In this document: positions 1 through 12,300 of the stretch, one piece after another
Layout: every line of letters starts with the position of its first letter
Numbering within the stretch: the stretch's first letter is position 1
Source of the DNA: Gnetum montanum
Taxonomy: Eukaryota; Streptophyta; Gnetopsida; Gnetales; Gnetaceae
DNA length: 60,000 nucleotides
Direction of reading: 5' to 3'
Assembly (NCBI GenBank): GCA_015680685.1
Contig: MNCI01003767.1
Coordinates: 502,202-562,201 of the forward strand
Notes under the pieces: generated by a model
Told to the model about the DNA's origin: nothing
The model's input: the letters and a program-made list of their open reading frames with translations, nothing else
The model's database searches: none
Translations under genes and position numbers: made by a program

Positions 1-816
1 GGATCTTGTTTAAGGATCTTGTTTATAGAGGTGAATGTTGAAAGAGACCTAATATAGCTTAGCTTATCTTGTTTTCTAGGAGGATGATGATTTGAGAATA
101 ATAATAATAAAACTATTAAAATTCAAAAGCCTTTTTTGGTAAACAAGGTGCTATGATACTAGTCTTACTGTTCCCAACTATATCATAAATGAATTTAGAA
201 TTAAAGTTTTGGTTCCAATGGGTATGCTTGGTTGAATAGAGCATGGAGCTTGTCGTTTACAGGTCAAGGTTTACTTTTGATAACATGCTAATTTGGCATA
301 CCATTATGTTCAATGAAAGTATTGTGGAAGTCTCATGTTGTGGGGTACCATTATGTTCAATGAATGTTAAGTAGATCAAGGATTAAATAGTCAATTCTAA
401 ATGTCTATTTAAATTATAGGTAGCAGTAACTCAAAAAAAATTTAAAATTAAATTTACCTAGAATATCCAAAAATAGTTTTAGTAAGGGTGTGTTGGAACC
501 ATGAAATAATTGTAATATAAGTACACCCTAAGATATATAGTCGAATTAAAACTTTGTAACTTAGCAATGTCCATTAGAATTGAGCCCATGACTTAGAGCT
601 TTTATATCAAGAGTTTCACCACTAAGCTAACACCTTATTATGGAAGCATTATTTTTAACAATGTTTATCCTTAAGACATAGTCAATTAGAGCCCAACAAA
701 ATGAAATCCTTAACTTTGCGTAACTAAATGAAGTGTCTTATCACTAAGCTAACACATTTTTATTTGGTAGACAACTACCATGTTAGGTAAACAACTACCC
801 ATAAAGAAGCATTATT
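1..816. other. Left flank, no gene seen
   Basis: AT-rich sequence outside the element 0 LTR. No ORF with recognisable homology. A short direct repeat (taccattatgttcaatgaa) occurs near 298 and 347, and the phrase cactaagctaacac occurs near 620 and 742. The last five bases before the LTR (ttatt, 812-816) nearly match the five bases (ttatc) after the other end of element 0, so this is probably the pre-insertion DNA of that element. Confidence 0.5.
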
Positions 817-1535
817 TGATGAGTGGTTAGGTATTCCAACACTCCACCATACAAGTCACTAGCGTTCATGTGCAACTAGATCATAATTCATGGATGGACA
901 ATGCAAGTATGCTTACTGTTGATGATTGGTTTATGATCATCATCTTCTCACGTTGAGTTAGTAAAGTGCAAGTAGTATGATTTAACTCTCAATGAGGTAT
1001 ATGATATCATGATGTTGTGGGCTCAAATTAATCCTAAGTGTTTCCATATTGAAAGTCTAAATCTAGGTGATAACAGAAATATAGATCTATCATAGACTAT
1101 GGTGATAAGTATCAGTTTTTGGCTTGCCATACATGCCATGGGCTAATGTAATTGTTACTGAGATTGCCAAGTGAATTCACTACTGAGTGAAGCAAGTGAA
1201 GTCACTACTAGGTTACTGAACGATTACACTTAATGCTTGAAACCAATTGTACTTATTCTACATTACTAATAGACATTGGAAAAGTAAAGTACTTGGACAA
1301 CTGATAGTTATCACATTGCGAGCATTCACTTCTAACTCTAACTCTAACTGTAACTCATGGCAGAAAACTGCAAGAATTTTGCTAAGGGTTGAACAAAAGT
1401 TGTTCCTTTGACGTAATAGTAGGTTGGTATTTATAGTGGAGACTAAGATTCACTACATCGCATCTATGATGATGTAAGCAAAGCTACGATATCGTAGATA
1501 CAATATCGCATGACTAACATAAATTGTTTTTATCA
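817..1535 (-). repeat. Element 0, 3' LTR
   Basis: On the minus strand it starts TGATAAAAAC and ends CCACTCATCA, and is preceded by the polypurine tract GTGGGGGTA (forward 1536-1544). A TATAAATA box lies at 1428-1435 (minus). Just upstream of it are palindromic words such as tacgatatcgta. It aligns by eye along its length with 34424-35274 but lacks about 150 bp present there. A telomere-like (CTAACT)n run near 1335 is part of the LTR. Confidence 0.8.
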
Positions 1536-1775
1536 TACCCCCACGACTAACTAAAAACTCGTCCTCAAGTTAAAACAAACAGAGGATAGAGTTCCTTACA
1601 AAATTGTAAGTTGTATTCAGACTTTGACATGACTATATATATATTGCTAACTTGACTCTAAATGTTGCATTGTGATTCGAGTGGTGTTTACAAAATTATC
1701 ATGCATCACATAATTGACACAATATGACAAATCAAAATAACAAAACAAAACAAAATGATAAAGCTTGATGTAGCC

Positions 1776-4530
1776 TCATGTTCCTGGTGGTGATGGCTCT
1801 TCCATTGGTTTTTGTTCTTTATCATTGAGCTTTTAAAATTTATAGTAGTTGAGTAATGCTCGAACTTTCTCTTCTTCTGATCTAGGGTCATGTGCACTCC
1901 AGGTGAATTCTACAATGTTTGTTGGAGTTGGTACCTCCTATGGGCATGGTAACTATGGAAACATTTTGTTTGCCTTAACATACCAACTTGCAAACTGTCG
2001 TCTTTGTTCCTCAAATGTCCTAGCCACTTTTCTTAATTCTTGATAGTTGATCATTCTAAGGGCCAAGTTTGTAGCTACATCCTTTTGATCCTAGTGGCTA
2101 GCTTTGATCACTTAGAGCTTTGAGTTTGCAATATGCACTTTTTGTTACGCATCCTTTTTATTTGCAAACTCTTTCTCATACAATGCATAGGTTGTAGCCA
2201 GTTTCTGCTCCACTTCATTTCTTGGTCTACCTATTATGAGCATGACAAGATTAGCATATCTGAGATTTGCTAATCCCAACTATTCTATGAGGTATTTAAT
2301 CTACAGGTCTTTGTTTTTCACTTCAGCTTGAAGGACGTGGACAAGGCCATCTAGGATGGGCTGCCAATCAAGTGTTTGCGTGGTGATGATGCTAATCTTA
2401 GCTTTAGTCATCTAGATTTATTTTTTGTTAATCTGCATATACGTTTCCACTTGGTCTCTAAAGTGTTCCCTGAGTCCTTCATGCTTTTTGGCCTTGTTTT
2501 ATTGTGTGTTAATCTCAATTGTTGACTTCTGGTAGATTGCACAAAGTTCTTCCATTGATAATATTTTGTTTTCCTAGCCAGTTTCTACATGTCTTGGTTG
2601 ACTCTAGTAAATTGTTCTCTTAATTGATGGATGTTTTCATCGAGAATATTCTTTTTCTTTTCTATGTCCATCAACCTAATATTTTCTATAGCAATCTTTT
2701 TATTTTCTTCCTCAAAGGCAATTAGTGCATTGGCATAAGTGTATGTTTGGGCTTCCACCACAAAGATGTTCCACGTTGCTTTTTCTTTCTCCATCTCCAA
2801 TTGAATACTTTTGGCTATGAGTTGGACTACTTGTTCTATTCTATATTTGTCTAGTTGGTTTGGTGTTACGTATGGTGTGGGGTCTCTCTTTTCTACTCTT
2901 AATGCAGCTAATTCTGCTTGCAACCTCTACACTTCATTTTCTGCATGCTCAACTCTACTTTTTTCCATTACCAGCTTGCCCTTTGTTGAAATTATATGTG
3001 ACTATACTGCAGTGATATCATTGGGGAAATTAAAAAGATTTTGCATCACTTGTCTTGTTTGCAACAGTTGGTCAAGAATATCTTCGTGTTCTTATGGGGC
3101 CATAGAGGTTCTAGCTATGATTTCTACATATTTGGCTCCTATAATATCTACTAGTAGCACAATTGAAACACTATAGGATTTCTTAATATGGTCAGTGATA
3201 ACTTCTGTTGCTCTTGTTGCATCTTAGTGTCACATTATCACAACTATGGCTCCTTCTCCTATCTCTAGCATGTCCTAGAAAGATGCAGCATTCCTTGATA
3301 TTTTTTATGCCTAATCCTCATCTTCTCTTGCCTGTAATGATATTTGACCACTAGCAGGTCCTATAGATATTGCAAGCCTTACGAAATTGTCTCTTACTCT
3401 ATACATTCTAGAACCTTTCCTATTTCCCCAACTTATAGTTTCAACAATTTGTTGCAAGTGGCTCATAAAAGGTTGATAGTCTTATTGTGCTAGTGGGGCA
3501 CTTAATTCAGGTCTATCACTAGTTGGTGTTAACCCATTGGGTCCTGCTTGCTCTTGTTCTGTAGCTAGGATGTTTCCTACTAGTGTAGATCTTGTTGCTC
3601 CCTTAGTGCCAGTTGGCTTCTCCAATTGATCTTTCTTTAGAGGAACTAGTTTTGACATCTCGACATATGATGCATTTTGGGCTTTGCACAGAACATCCTT
3701 GGTATAATCCAAAATTCCTGCTTGCTTACACAATGTTATGATGAGACAAGGGAGTGACAAAATGAGCTTCCCTACCTTCTTTTCTTTGAATCTTCTTTGA
3801 AGCTCTAGGAACAATAAATGAATCATGTTTGCATTGAATTTCCCTATGAGAATGACGCTTCCTATGGTAGTATAGGTGGAAATTCTGTTCAAGCTTTTGG
3901 TAGGAAAATATGGTAAGTTTCAATTTTGAAATATATGTTCTCTTCAACAGTAAATTTACTATATTCTTTATTTTCTTTACCATAGGCCCTTTGTAGCGAT
4001 AACTTTTTTGCATCTATGTTGGACCTTGTAAATATCTGTGTAATATTTCCTCTGACGTTAGAAATATTTGGTGCCTTTGCGATTGCTTCCATTGAATAAG
4101 GCATTGTGACTTCTTCAATCTTAACTATGGCATCATCATGTTTGTTTTTCCAAAAAAACTATACTTCTCCTAAGTACCATTCTCCATTGCATATAGAGTC
4201 GACCACAAAGGAGAGGCTTGGAGTTGTTCTCGAACGTTGGTAGGTGTGAGTTCTATGAACAATCCAAAGTTGAGTTCCACGATAACTGTGGACATAATTG
4301 ATTTCTCCAAAATAGCTTGGAGACATTTGGTTGACAAGGTGAGGCATTGTTCTTGCTTTGGAGAAGGTAGTACTTTAGCCTTAGCTTGTGTAGAGTGTTC
4401 TATTATAGGTGTTTGTTGATGGATGCTGAAGGATTGAGCCTCTTGTATGTTCTCTAGCTTGTCTCCTTCCTTTGGGTCTTTTGATCCATTGTTGTAAGGA
4501 TCCTTCTACTGTGGGTCTTTTAGGAGCCAT
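1776..4530 (-). pseudogene. Element 0, 3' ORF (Athila-type extra ORF), broken
   Basis: Homologue of the 3' ORF of element 2 (30524-33184). It begins ATGGCTCCTAAA (MAPK) immediately after the acceptor-like TGATTACAG, followed by a basic stretch (KRPKGRR). The central part, about 3.5-4.1 kb, contains the phrase LPCLIITLCKQAGI, resembling the domain found in 3' ORFs of plant Athila-like elements. The distal part, about 2585-2923, is a charged heptad-rich coiled coil of about 110 codons. The end ...EPSPPGT-stop matches the other copy's ...EPPLPGTI-stop. It has multiple frameshifts and stops. I see no signal peptide or membrane segment, so 'env-like' would be only a positional name. Function unknown. 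Confidence 0.7.
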
Positions 4531-5039
4531 CTGTAATCATGAAGGATTTGTTTGAGATTATCTTAGGATTTTAAATAGGTTCCTAACGCTTCATAATCCT
4601 CTATCAGGTTCTTGTATCTGATGAAATTTTTTTCTTTATTATTACTTTATAGCTCTTATTATGATTACAGAGTTAGAAAAATTTCAAAAAGAAACCCTTA
4701 GTTGTTGTATCTTTTGATTATTATGGCATCTCACAATTGTTATTCTCTCTTTATTGTATATTTAGATGGCTAATTAGGAGGAATGATTAAGTCTACTAGC
4801 TTTTATTCAATTTTTTGATTAAAATTTGGTTATTTGTTATTATTCTTATCCTTAATGTACTCTACTTGGTGTTAGAAAATTTTTTCTCAAATCGTACAAC
4901 TTTGCACAACGCTCTTCCCATGATTAAGTTGATCACCCTATGATCAAGAGAGTTTAAGAATCACTTAAATCAGAGCTACGGTGAGGAAGTTATGGAATTT
5001 GGAAGTTTGGCTGTTACGGGATTAGAAAAATAGCATGAA

Positions 5040-5180
5040 CTCCCCTTGCTTGGAATGTGGAAAATGAAAAATTTTCTAACTTCTACACGTATATATAGAA
5101 TTTTTTAACAGTGACATTGTAGATCCAACATTGTAGCTACAATGTATAAGGGCCTAATACATCATAACTACGATGTTACC
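5040..5180 (-). promoter_or_regulatory. Element 0, internal promoter-like block upstream of the 3' ORF
   Basis: On the minus strand: palindromic words (catcgtagttatgatg, then cattgtagctacaatg), a TATATATA box (forward 5090-5097), and about 50 bases later aaggggagttcatg. The same order (palindromic words, TATATATA, then aaggggagttcttg) occurs at 29960-30120 in element 2. It lies about 0.55 kb upstream of the 3' ORF start and well away from either LTR. Promoter activity is inferred from motif order only. Confidence 0.45.
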
Positions 5181-6189
5181 GTCGAAAATTTTTGGATTTT
5201 GAGTAATTTTTGGTGGAAAAATTAAATCAAATGGATAGTTTGGAAGATGTAAAGATGGTTTGAAGGGGTATTGATTATAGATGATGCTTAGAATATGAAA
5301 ATTTGGCTGTAAAAGTTCATGAAAGAAGGAATCTTTGGAAAAGAAAGTCAATGAGGCATATAGGAGATGGTGGTAGGAATTGCCAAAAGTATGATAAGTT
5401 ATGAGTATGGAGGAAAGTGAAAAATGATGGTTTAAGTGTTTTGAAGGCACAAGATGATGTGGATTTGATCATCAAGTATGAAGCACAAGAGTTATACAAG
5501 TGGGTCCTCGCCAAAGTAGGCTTGAGCCCTTAGTGCCCTTGTATAACCACACCTACAAGAGTCCATAGGCACTTAAGAAGTTGAATGTTAAACATATTTG
5601 TCTTCCAAAACATACTTATTAGCATCAAGCAGATGAAAAAATAACACCATATTATATAAAACTTTTAAATTATGATTATATATAATAGTGAGGTGGAATG
5701 CGAATAACAAGGGATTGCATAAATTGGGATGTGAGGTATCTTACCATGGGAATAATGAAGCCTATGTGATGTATGGTTAGATTGATCATTAGCCTTTTTG
5801 TCTAAGATTTAAACCAAGTCTATACCACTCACCAATGACATCGCAATACATCATCCCAAAACTAGCAACCACAAGACTACCACTATTGCAAAAAGTATTA
5901 ACACTTGGTAATGAAGTTCAAGGAAGTAGTTTATTAATAGCACATTGTATATTATATATGTTTTTTAAAAGGATACTTGACCATTGGATAGAGGAGTGCC
6001 TTTAGGCATGGGTAACATGTCTCTCTAGCCTCGTAACCAATGCGAGCCCAAGAAACCTTGAAATTTTTGCAAGGTTGCCTACCTTCAGGGATGGATAACA
6101 TGTCTTTCTAGTGGAACACCAAGAAATTTTTATTCTATGCATTTATTATGTTATTACTATATCAACCTTATCAGAGGACTACCTTCAAA
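5181..6189 (-). other. Element 0 spacer left of the element 1 insertion
   Basis: Non-coding part of element 0 between the internal promoter-like block and element 1. The phrase (c)atgggtaacatgtctttctag occurs near 6007 and, slightly changed, near 6096. A third copy begins at the insertion point on the far side of element 1 (13295). Short open frames on the minus strand around 5154-5514 have no recognisable similarity and I do not regard them as genes. Confidence 0.5.
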
Positions 6190-6194
6190 CATGG
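6190..6194. repeat. Target-site duplication CATGG, left copy (element 1)
   Basis: The five bases CATGG directly before the 5' LTR are repeated exactly after the 3' LTR at 13295-13299, which fixes both ends of element 1. Confidence 0.9.
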
Positions 6195-7200
6195 TGATGA
6201 GACGTGATATGTTGGGTAGCTTTATTGATGCATCTTAGATGCGTCGATGCATATGTGTGGATGAAAATGCATTGATGAATTAATAGACAATGCATCTTAG
6301 ATGTGTTGACATAGCCATGTTGATGCATCCTCATCGATGCATCCTCATTGATGCATCCCCATTGATGTAGCTACGTGCGTTAATGAATGCCCATTGATGC
6401 AATTCCTGTATTTGCTTATAAATATGCAAGCACCTACCACATATTTGGCACCATTTGGTTAGTAGTGTAGATAGACCCTTGTAGTTTTATTTTGTAATCC
6501 AAATAGCTAGTAAGTGTTTGCACTATGTATTTGAGTCAATAGAGTCTTATTTGAGTGGCATTGTACGTGGACACATTTCATGAATGACAATAAGATCGAG
6601 ATTGATTCATATTCATTACAACACTTTAACTTAGAATAGATTTACTTTCAATGTAATTACTTAATATTTACATTTCCATGCATGTTAATTAATTGACAGA
6701 ATGAGTGTGACTAGTTTCGAGAGTAAACACGTATTCGCTTGATAATCCCAATAGCGTTATTGCTTGGTTTGCCCAGTAAACACGTATTCGCTTGATAATC
6801 CCAATAGCGTTATTGCTTGGTTTGCCCAGTAGCATAACACTTGGTAATTCTAGCAGTGGATATATGAGTTCAAGATGTGTATGGCAAGTTGGGAACAAAT
6901 ACTCATCATCCTTAAGATAGTTTAGGATTATCTTCTTGTTATTAATTAGTTTAAATAATCAATTTCTACATGATTATTCAATAAGTTTAAGGGTTGCACA
7001 ACATCAATAATCGTATGTCTCACATTAGACTACATCATACGTGACAAAGCTATCACGAGTCTAAGTGGGAAGACAATGACCTATGATCAGTGCTTAACAA
7101 TCTAGATACCACATTAGTTCCATCCACAAAATTCGATCAGATTGCATGTGAACACTTGTGATTCGTATGGTTGGTTGTAGGGGGTACTCTTTACTTATCA
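6195..7200 (+). repeat. Element 1, 5' LTR
   Basis: Starts TGATGAGACG and ends CTTATCA. U3 carries several GATGCATC words (6227-6400) followed by TATAAATA (6417-6424). U5 contains an exact 53-bp tandem duplication (6723-6775 and 6776-6828) that is single-copy in the 3' LTR. Length 1006 bp. Confidence 0.88.
6723..6828 (+). repeat. 53-bp exact tandem duplication in LTR U5
   Basis: Two back-to-back identical 53-bp units beginning gtaaacacgtattcgcttga. The matching place in the 3' LTR (about 12868-12925) has one diverged unit, so the duplication is specific to the 5' copy. Identity of the two units implies a fairly recent event compared with the LTR divergence. Confidence 0.85.
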
Positions 7201-7201
7201 T

Positions 7202-7219
7202 TAGCACCATTGCTAGGGA
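7202..7219 (+). other. Element 1 primer-binding site (tRNA-Asp type)
   Basis: TAGCACCATTGCTAGGGA, two bases after the LTR end. It matches 13 of 18 positions of TGGCGCCGTTGCCGGGGA, the complement of the tRNA-Asp 3' end used by Athila elements. All five differences are C/T or G/A transitions. Confidence 0.7.
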
Positions 7220-7367
7220 TGGTGCTAGTTATCTAGATTAGTTATATTATAAACAATCGCTGTAAAAGCATTAACAATTTTTCCTTTAAGAAAAATTAAT
7301 AATTTAAGTCATGCATATTATTAATTAAACACGTCTTCTTCACATAGGACCAATAATGCATCACATA

Positions 7368-9915
7368 ATGAGAACACTAGTAGGAAAAATGATAGGTTTT
7401 ATATTGAAGATAATTGTAGTGAACTACCACAAGCAGGGATCTCATATGCTCATCTTGACGCTTATTATATTGAAGAACTACGTTCAACTGATGCAAACAA
7501 CCCTAGAGGGGATGGAACAAGTCCTAGAATAAGAAGGGCTTCGAGGCCAACGATCTCCTCAAAACCTAGAAGAGATAAATCAAGGGATCATAAGGGGAGA
7601 TATAGAAGCCATGGTAATTCCCCTAGTTCACCATCTTCCTCTTCCTCTTCAATGTCTAGTTCTGAAGGAGATGAATGTAGGTATAGAGATAGAGATCAAG
7701 ATGAAGATAGAAACATAATGCAAAGGCAAGATGAAAGACATAAAAGTAAGCATAGACAAGATCATCACTATCAAAAAATAGAAATAGAGATTATCACCAT
7801 GACATGTCTGATGAAGATGAACCCTTGTTGGCTACTAGGAGCATGATACAAATCAAGAAGCCAGTTAGAATACCCCATAGGCATCAAATGGAAAGTTGCA
7901 TTAAATGACTTGATATGAATAACATTTCTAAATTTGAGGGAGGCTATAATTTTAATCCACAAAATCATTTATAAGTCTTCCATGATGTCGATGCCTTGCA
8001 AAATATCAAAAGTAAGTGACAATAGCTTGAGATCTTTCCTAGGACACTAATAGAAAAAGCTGAAAGTTGGTATAGATTGTTGGAACTAGATTCAATCCAC
8101 TAGTGGTCCACAATGCTTGAGCTCTTCAACGAAAAATACCAAACCTATGAAAGAGTGTCCAATTTAAGAAAACAAATCCAAGGGTGGAAGCAAGAAAACT
8201 GTGAATCCTTGGATGTAGCCTTGGATAGTTATTATTCTCTATTACATAAATGTTCAGGACATGGTTTTTCTCTAAAAGAGAAGCTTCTCCACATCATAGA
8301 TGGGCTTCATAACAAAACAAGGGAAACCCTTGGGATCTATGCCCAAAGATGATTATCAGAATTGAGAGTCCATCATATACAAAGGCTAGTTAAATAGGTG
8401 GAAAAAGAAGAAGGAGAGTTGTATAAAAGGGAGAGTGTAGTGGAATATAACTAGGATTCAACTCTTCCCAAAAAAGAGATCCATATTTACAATCACAAAA
8501 AAGAGGCAGCTCTTGATGAGTTGATTTCACACAAAACCTTACCAAGACAAAAATTTATCCCTGAGATTGAAGCAAGGGTAGATAAGATGTGGGAGTTGAT
8601 AAATGAAAGAGTTACAACCTACTTAAAAATCAAAGAGGAGTAGGTAAAGAAAAAAGGATTAAGTGATCAAAACAAGAAGAGGAAAAAGAAAAAAGAAATA
8701 GGTAGGGACACTTATCGATAAAAAGGGAAAATAACTATAATAGAAGAGGTTACAAACTCAGATACCGAAGAGTATGATGGATGTGAAATCTTCCAATATG
8801 AGCATCCAAAGGGCTATTGTCTAGTTACGTTACATCTACAAGAGTTTGGGGCTTTTTCTTTGAATCCCAAGTTCATGGAAAAGCAAATGCCTAGGAGATT
8901 GCCCTATCCACAAGGCAATTATACATAGTCCTACAACCAACAGTACTATCCCAATGGGACTTTTTATCAACCTCAAAACTACTATCAACCACAGTAGCAA
9001 AACCCACAGTCATGGGGGATGCCATGAACAACTTAGCAATACCCTTATTGCCAACCAAAACCTTATGGATACTATGTTCAACAACCTATTTCTCCAAATG
9101 GTTCTACTTCCTCTACCTCAAATCACTACTACTACTCTCTTGAATACCATCAACCAACAACATCTCCGGTGGGATCACCATCTTGTACCTCTTATCCTCT
9201 ATCACATTCTCAATACTCTCATACTTTTCTTCAACATATGTCACCACCAACAATGCAGGAAGGATTAACACCACAACCTCAACAGAGGAATGCCACTTGT
9301 GTTGTGAACGTACAAGTAAATGATAATGTTAGTAGATCTCAGCAAAAGTCTCGAAAACATCCTTTCTTTAGGATAATTCCCACACATGTGAATAAAACTA
9401 GTAAACCTATTAGCTCATTAGAACTAGCACATGAACAATCTGGTGCAATCCTAGTCCTCACAAAAATAATGTCTCCTAATCCTATGCAAAAGCTAACAAC
9501 CATTACCACTCTAACACAAACCATAAAGGATGAACCTATCATTGTGGAGAGACGTAAAATTCCATGCATTAATACTAATGATAAAAGGTGCAGTTGTGGG
9601 CTAAAAGTTCAGAGTGTTAACATAATCCCTATATTAATCCACAACAAACTTAAGGAACAAGTGTGTGTGCAAAACCAAGTCTACACAATAGCCAATAAAC
9701 CAAAAGATACCAATTGGCTAAAAAATGAGAATACAAAACCCTTCAAAACATGCATGGAAACATTCAGCCCACTTATTAGTTCTTGTCCTAAGAAAATAAA
9801 CCAAACAGAGAACTTAGAGAATAACATCTTACACTCTGACTATATAGCAAAAGAATATGTTAAACAAGGAGACACAAGAACTAAAATAGAAAATAAACAA
9901 GGAAACATGTCTTGA
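7368..9915 (+). pseudogene. Element 1 gag with fused six-cysteine region
   Basis: Decayed Gag. In order: a Ser run with an RD/RH-rich charged stretch (7550-7790), a DEPLLATRSM-like phrase, the capsid-like domain (FEGGYNF, WSTMLELFNEKYQTY, KIQGW-like, GHGFS, GIYAQR; 7930-8350), a lysine-rich coiled segment, a zinc-knuckle remnant with lost Cys (CEIFQYEHPKGY, about 8795), a Q/Y/P-rich tail, and finally a long open frame (9169-9915, 248 codons). That frame contains PCINTNDKRCSC at about 9560-9595, the first half of the six-cysteine module. The protease core is absent between the tail and the module. The open frame is the longest in the nest, but has no start context that would argue for an independent gene. 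Confidence 0.7.
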
Positions 9916-12300
9916 TCCCCTAAAAAGAAAACATCTTCTCATCCAACTAAAAATATGTCTCCAAATGATCAAAATGTGATTATCATCACTATTAAATGTG
10001 CTACCAAGAGAAACATTAAATCATTAAAGATGATAAATAGAAAACATATGGTGTACAATCAAGGGAATGTGCGGTCCATTTTTTGAATGCTCACCCATGA
10101 GTTTAGTTGTGAGAAAGATGCTCCATATTGAATTAAGAACTAATAAGTGCATTTTCACTTTTTTGTTTTACAATTTTTTATCCTTTTCCTATTTCTTCAA
10201 AAATTTTCTAATTCTTAATATGTTTTCCATTTTTTGTTATTTTTCTTTTCTTTATAATTTTCTCTTTTATTAGTCATTTCCTTTATGTTTTATGAATGTC
10301 TACTATGTCTTTATTAATAAAAATATTGCAAATCATGATGTAGATGTCAACACTATGTGTTGGATCTTTGTCCTATGCTATCAAGATGATTGGGTAAATA
10401 ATTGTGTAAAGTAGTGAGACCACATCATTCATCCCTCCAGTTGTCTAAATAAAAGGTCTTTATTATGAAAACAATATGGTTCTTCTTACATGAAAATAAA
10501 ATTAATTGCTAATCTTTATGCCTTCAAGAAAGAGGGAGAGACCAAGTGGAAATGGTAAAGGGTGTGACGACAAGGGGATTTGTTGGGTTCTCTTCTTGAC
10601 TTCTTTCTTGTGGTCTATGACTCCTCATGAAACCTATTATCACTCCTATTGTTGACCAATAAACAAGAAGCATGTCTTTGCATGGTGTGGTTCCCATGAA
10701 AAAAAGGAAAAAAAAATAGAAGAGAGAAAGAAAGAAAAAATAAAAAGAGAGAGAAAAAGAAAAAAATAATGAAAATTCAAAGCACACCCTTAGACATAAT
10801 AATGGGCTACAAGCATTGGTTATGGGGTTGGAAAAACATGTTACCCATTCCTAAAGACACCCCTCTAACTAAGGCCCTTCTCTCCTTTCTTCTCTTTTTG
10901 GAGTGATGTTCGCTCTCTATGGTTGTTGTGGACTCATGAAGGTAGGCAAGAAGGAACATATCAATGCAAGGTTACTGTTAATGGCATGGACTTGGTCTAA
11001 AACTTGGACAAATAGATATGATGGTCAATTTAATCACAATTGACATAAGAACCTACTTCTGACATGGTTAAGTACCTTACATCCAAATCTATGCAATCCC
11101 TTCTCATCCCATTATTCACCTCACTATTGCATATACTCATGGGCCTAATGATTTTGTATGGTATAGTGTAGGATCCTAACCAAGGCAATTGTGTGTTGTT
11201 TGGAACAAAGGCATGATCTACATTTAACTTCTACGGTGCCCATGGACATCTATAGAAGTTGTTATGCAAGGGCATTATGCTAGGAGCTTGCTTTGGGGAG
11301 GACCCACTTGCATAACTTTTGTTGATCATGGCTTTGAACCAAACCTCACATCTTCAAGAACATCATTGATTACTTCTCTGAATGTATGCATGATTTTGCA
11401 ATTAACATCTCATTAATTTCAAGTTATCTTTAATCTTTCCATATCGAAATTTCCTCTAAATTCAAAATTTCTTGGTCATCTTGTGAACCAGACCTTTGGT
11501 TTTAATTGTTTAAAAACATGTGTGCTTCCAAAGTTAAGCTTATTTATTGTCGGGGGTTAAGGATGTACTTTTTGAAATTTTTATAACACCTCATTTTCAA
11601 ACATTATGGTAACTAATAGTAAAAATAATCAAAATAACTTGAACAACTTGATGATTTTAGTTATGTTAGAGCCTTGGGAAACATTATTATGAAATCATCT
11701 TAAGCTTACATGCTAAATTTTTTTATAATTTTGAGCTAACTAAGGATTTAGAAAGGTTTAATCATTCATGAAAAATTATCAAAACTATGTTGATCCTTTG
11801 GTGATTTTAGATGATGCCAAACGGAATCCCTGAGGTTGAAGGTCTTGTAAAAAGTAAAGGAAATGAAGCCAAGAGGAGAACAACAGAGGATATGCCCCTA
11901 GACAAATAGTAGCACCTATAGGGATTAAAGCTCAAACATCACATGTTTGTTAGACCCATGGGATGATGAGAAGAAATTTCAATCCACCCCTAAAAAATGT
12001 TTTGCATAGAAGAGAAGCATCAACATAATAATCAAGGTTGGAAAGTCTACCACCACTAGTGAAAACAAGAAGATTCACGTTCAACAAATTTTTAAAGACC
12101 TTTGCAATTTTGCAAACTTTGATGTATGTATAGTCTTTTCATCATTTTGTAATACATCCACTCAAATAAAATTTTGTAATGGAACACTCTAATTTTGTAA
12201 TGGTAGCCAATCTAGTCTTGGTCACACCATAAGTTTTGTAATGAAGCTTTGTCCATTTATATATGACCCAAGGACAAGTTTTTAGTTAGTTGTGAGGGCA
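9916..12300 (+). other. Element 1 non-coding 3' region
   Basis: T-rich stretch (10140-10280), then phrases shared with elements 2 and 3 (for example aattcaaagcacaccc near 10772, gggctacaagcattggttatgg near 10803, ctctaactaaggccc near 10862). Four ttttgtaatg words occur between 12149 and 12243, before the pre-PPT phrase aaggacaagtttttagttagt and tgagggca. No protein-coding similarity seen; RT, RNase H and integrase are missing here. Confidence 0.6.

Noticed and set aside
1335-1355. Telomere-like CTAACT repeats
   Set aside because: Only three to four short units, part of the element 0 LTR and present in its partner LTR; not an interstitial telomere array.
10524-10787. Phe/Ser-rich 87-codon minus-strand frame with apparent membrane segments
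   Set aside because: It is the translation of an AG-rich tract (gaaagaaagaaaaaataaaaag) in the element 1 spacer; not a real membrane protein.
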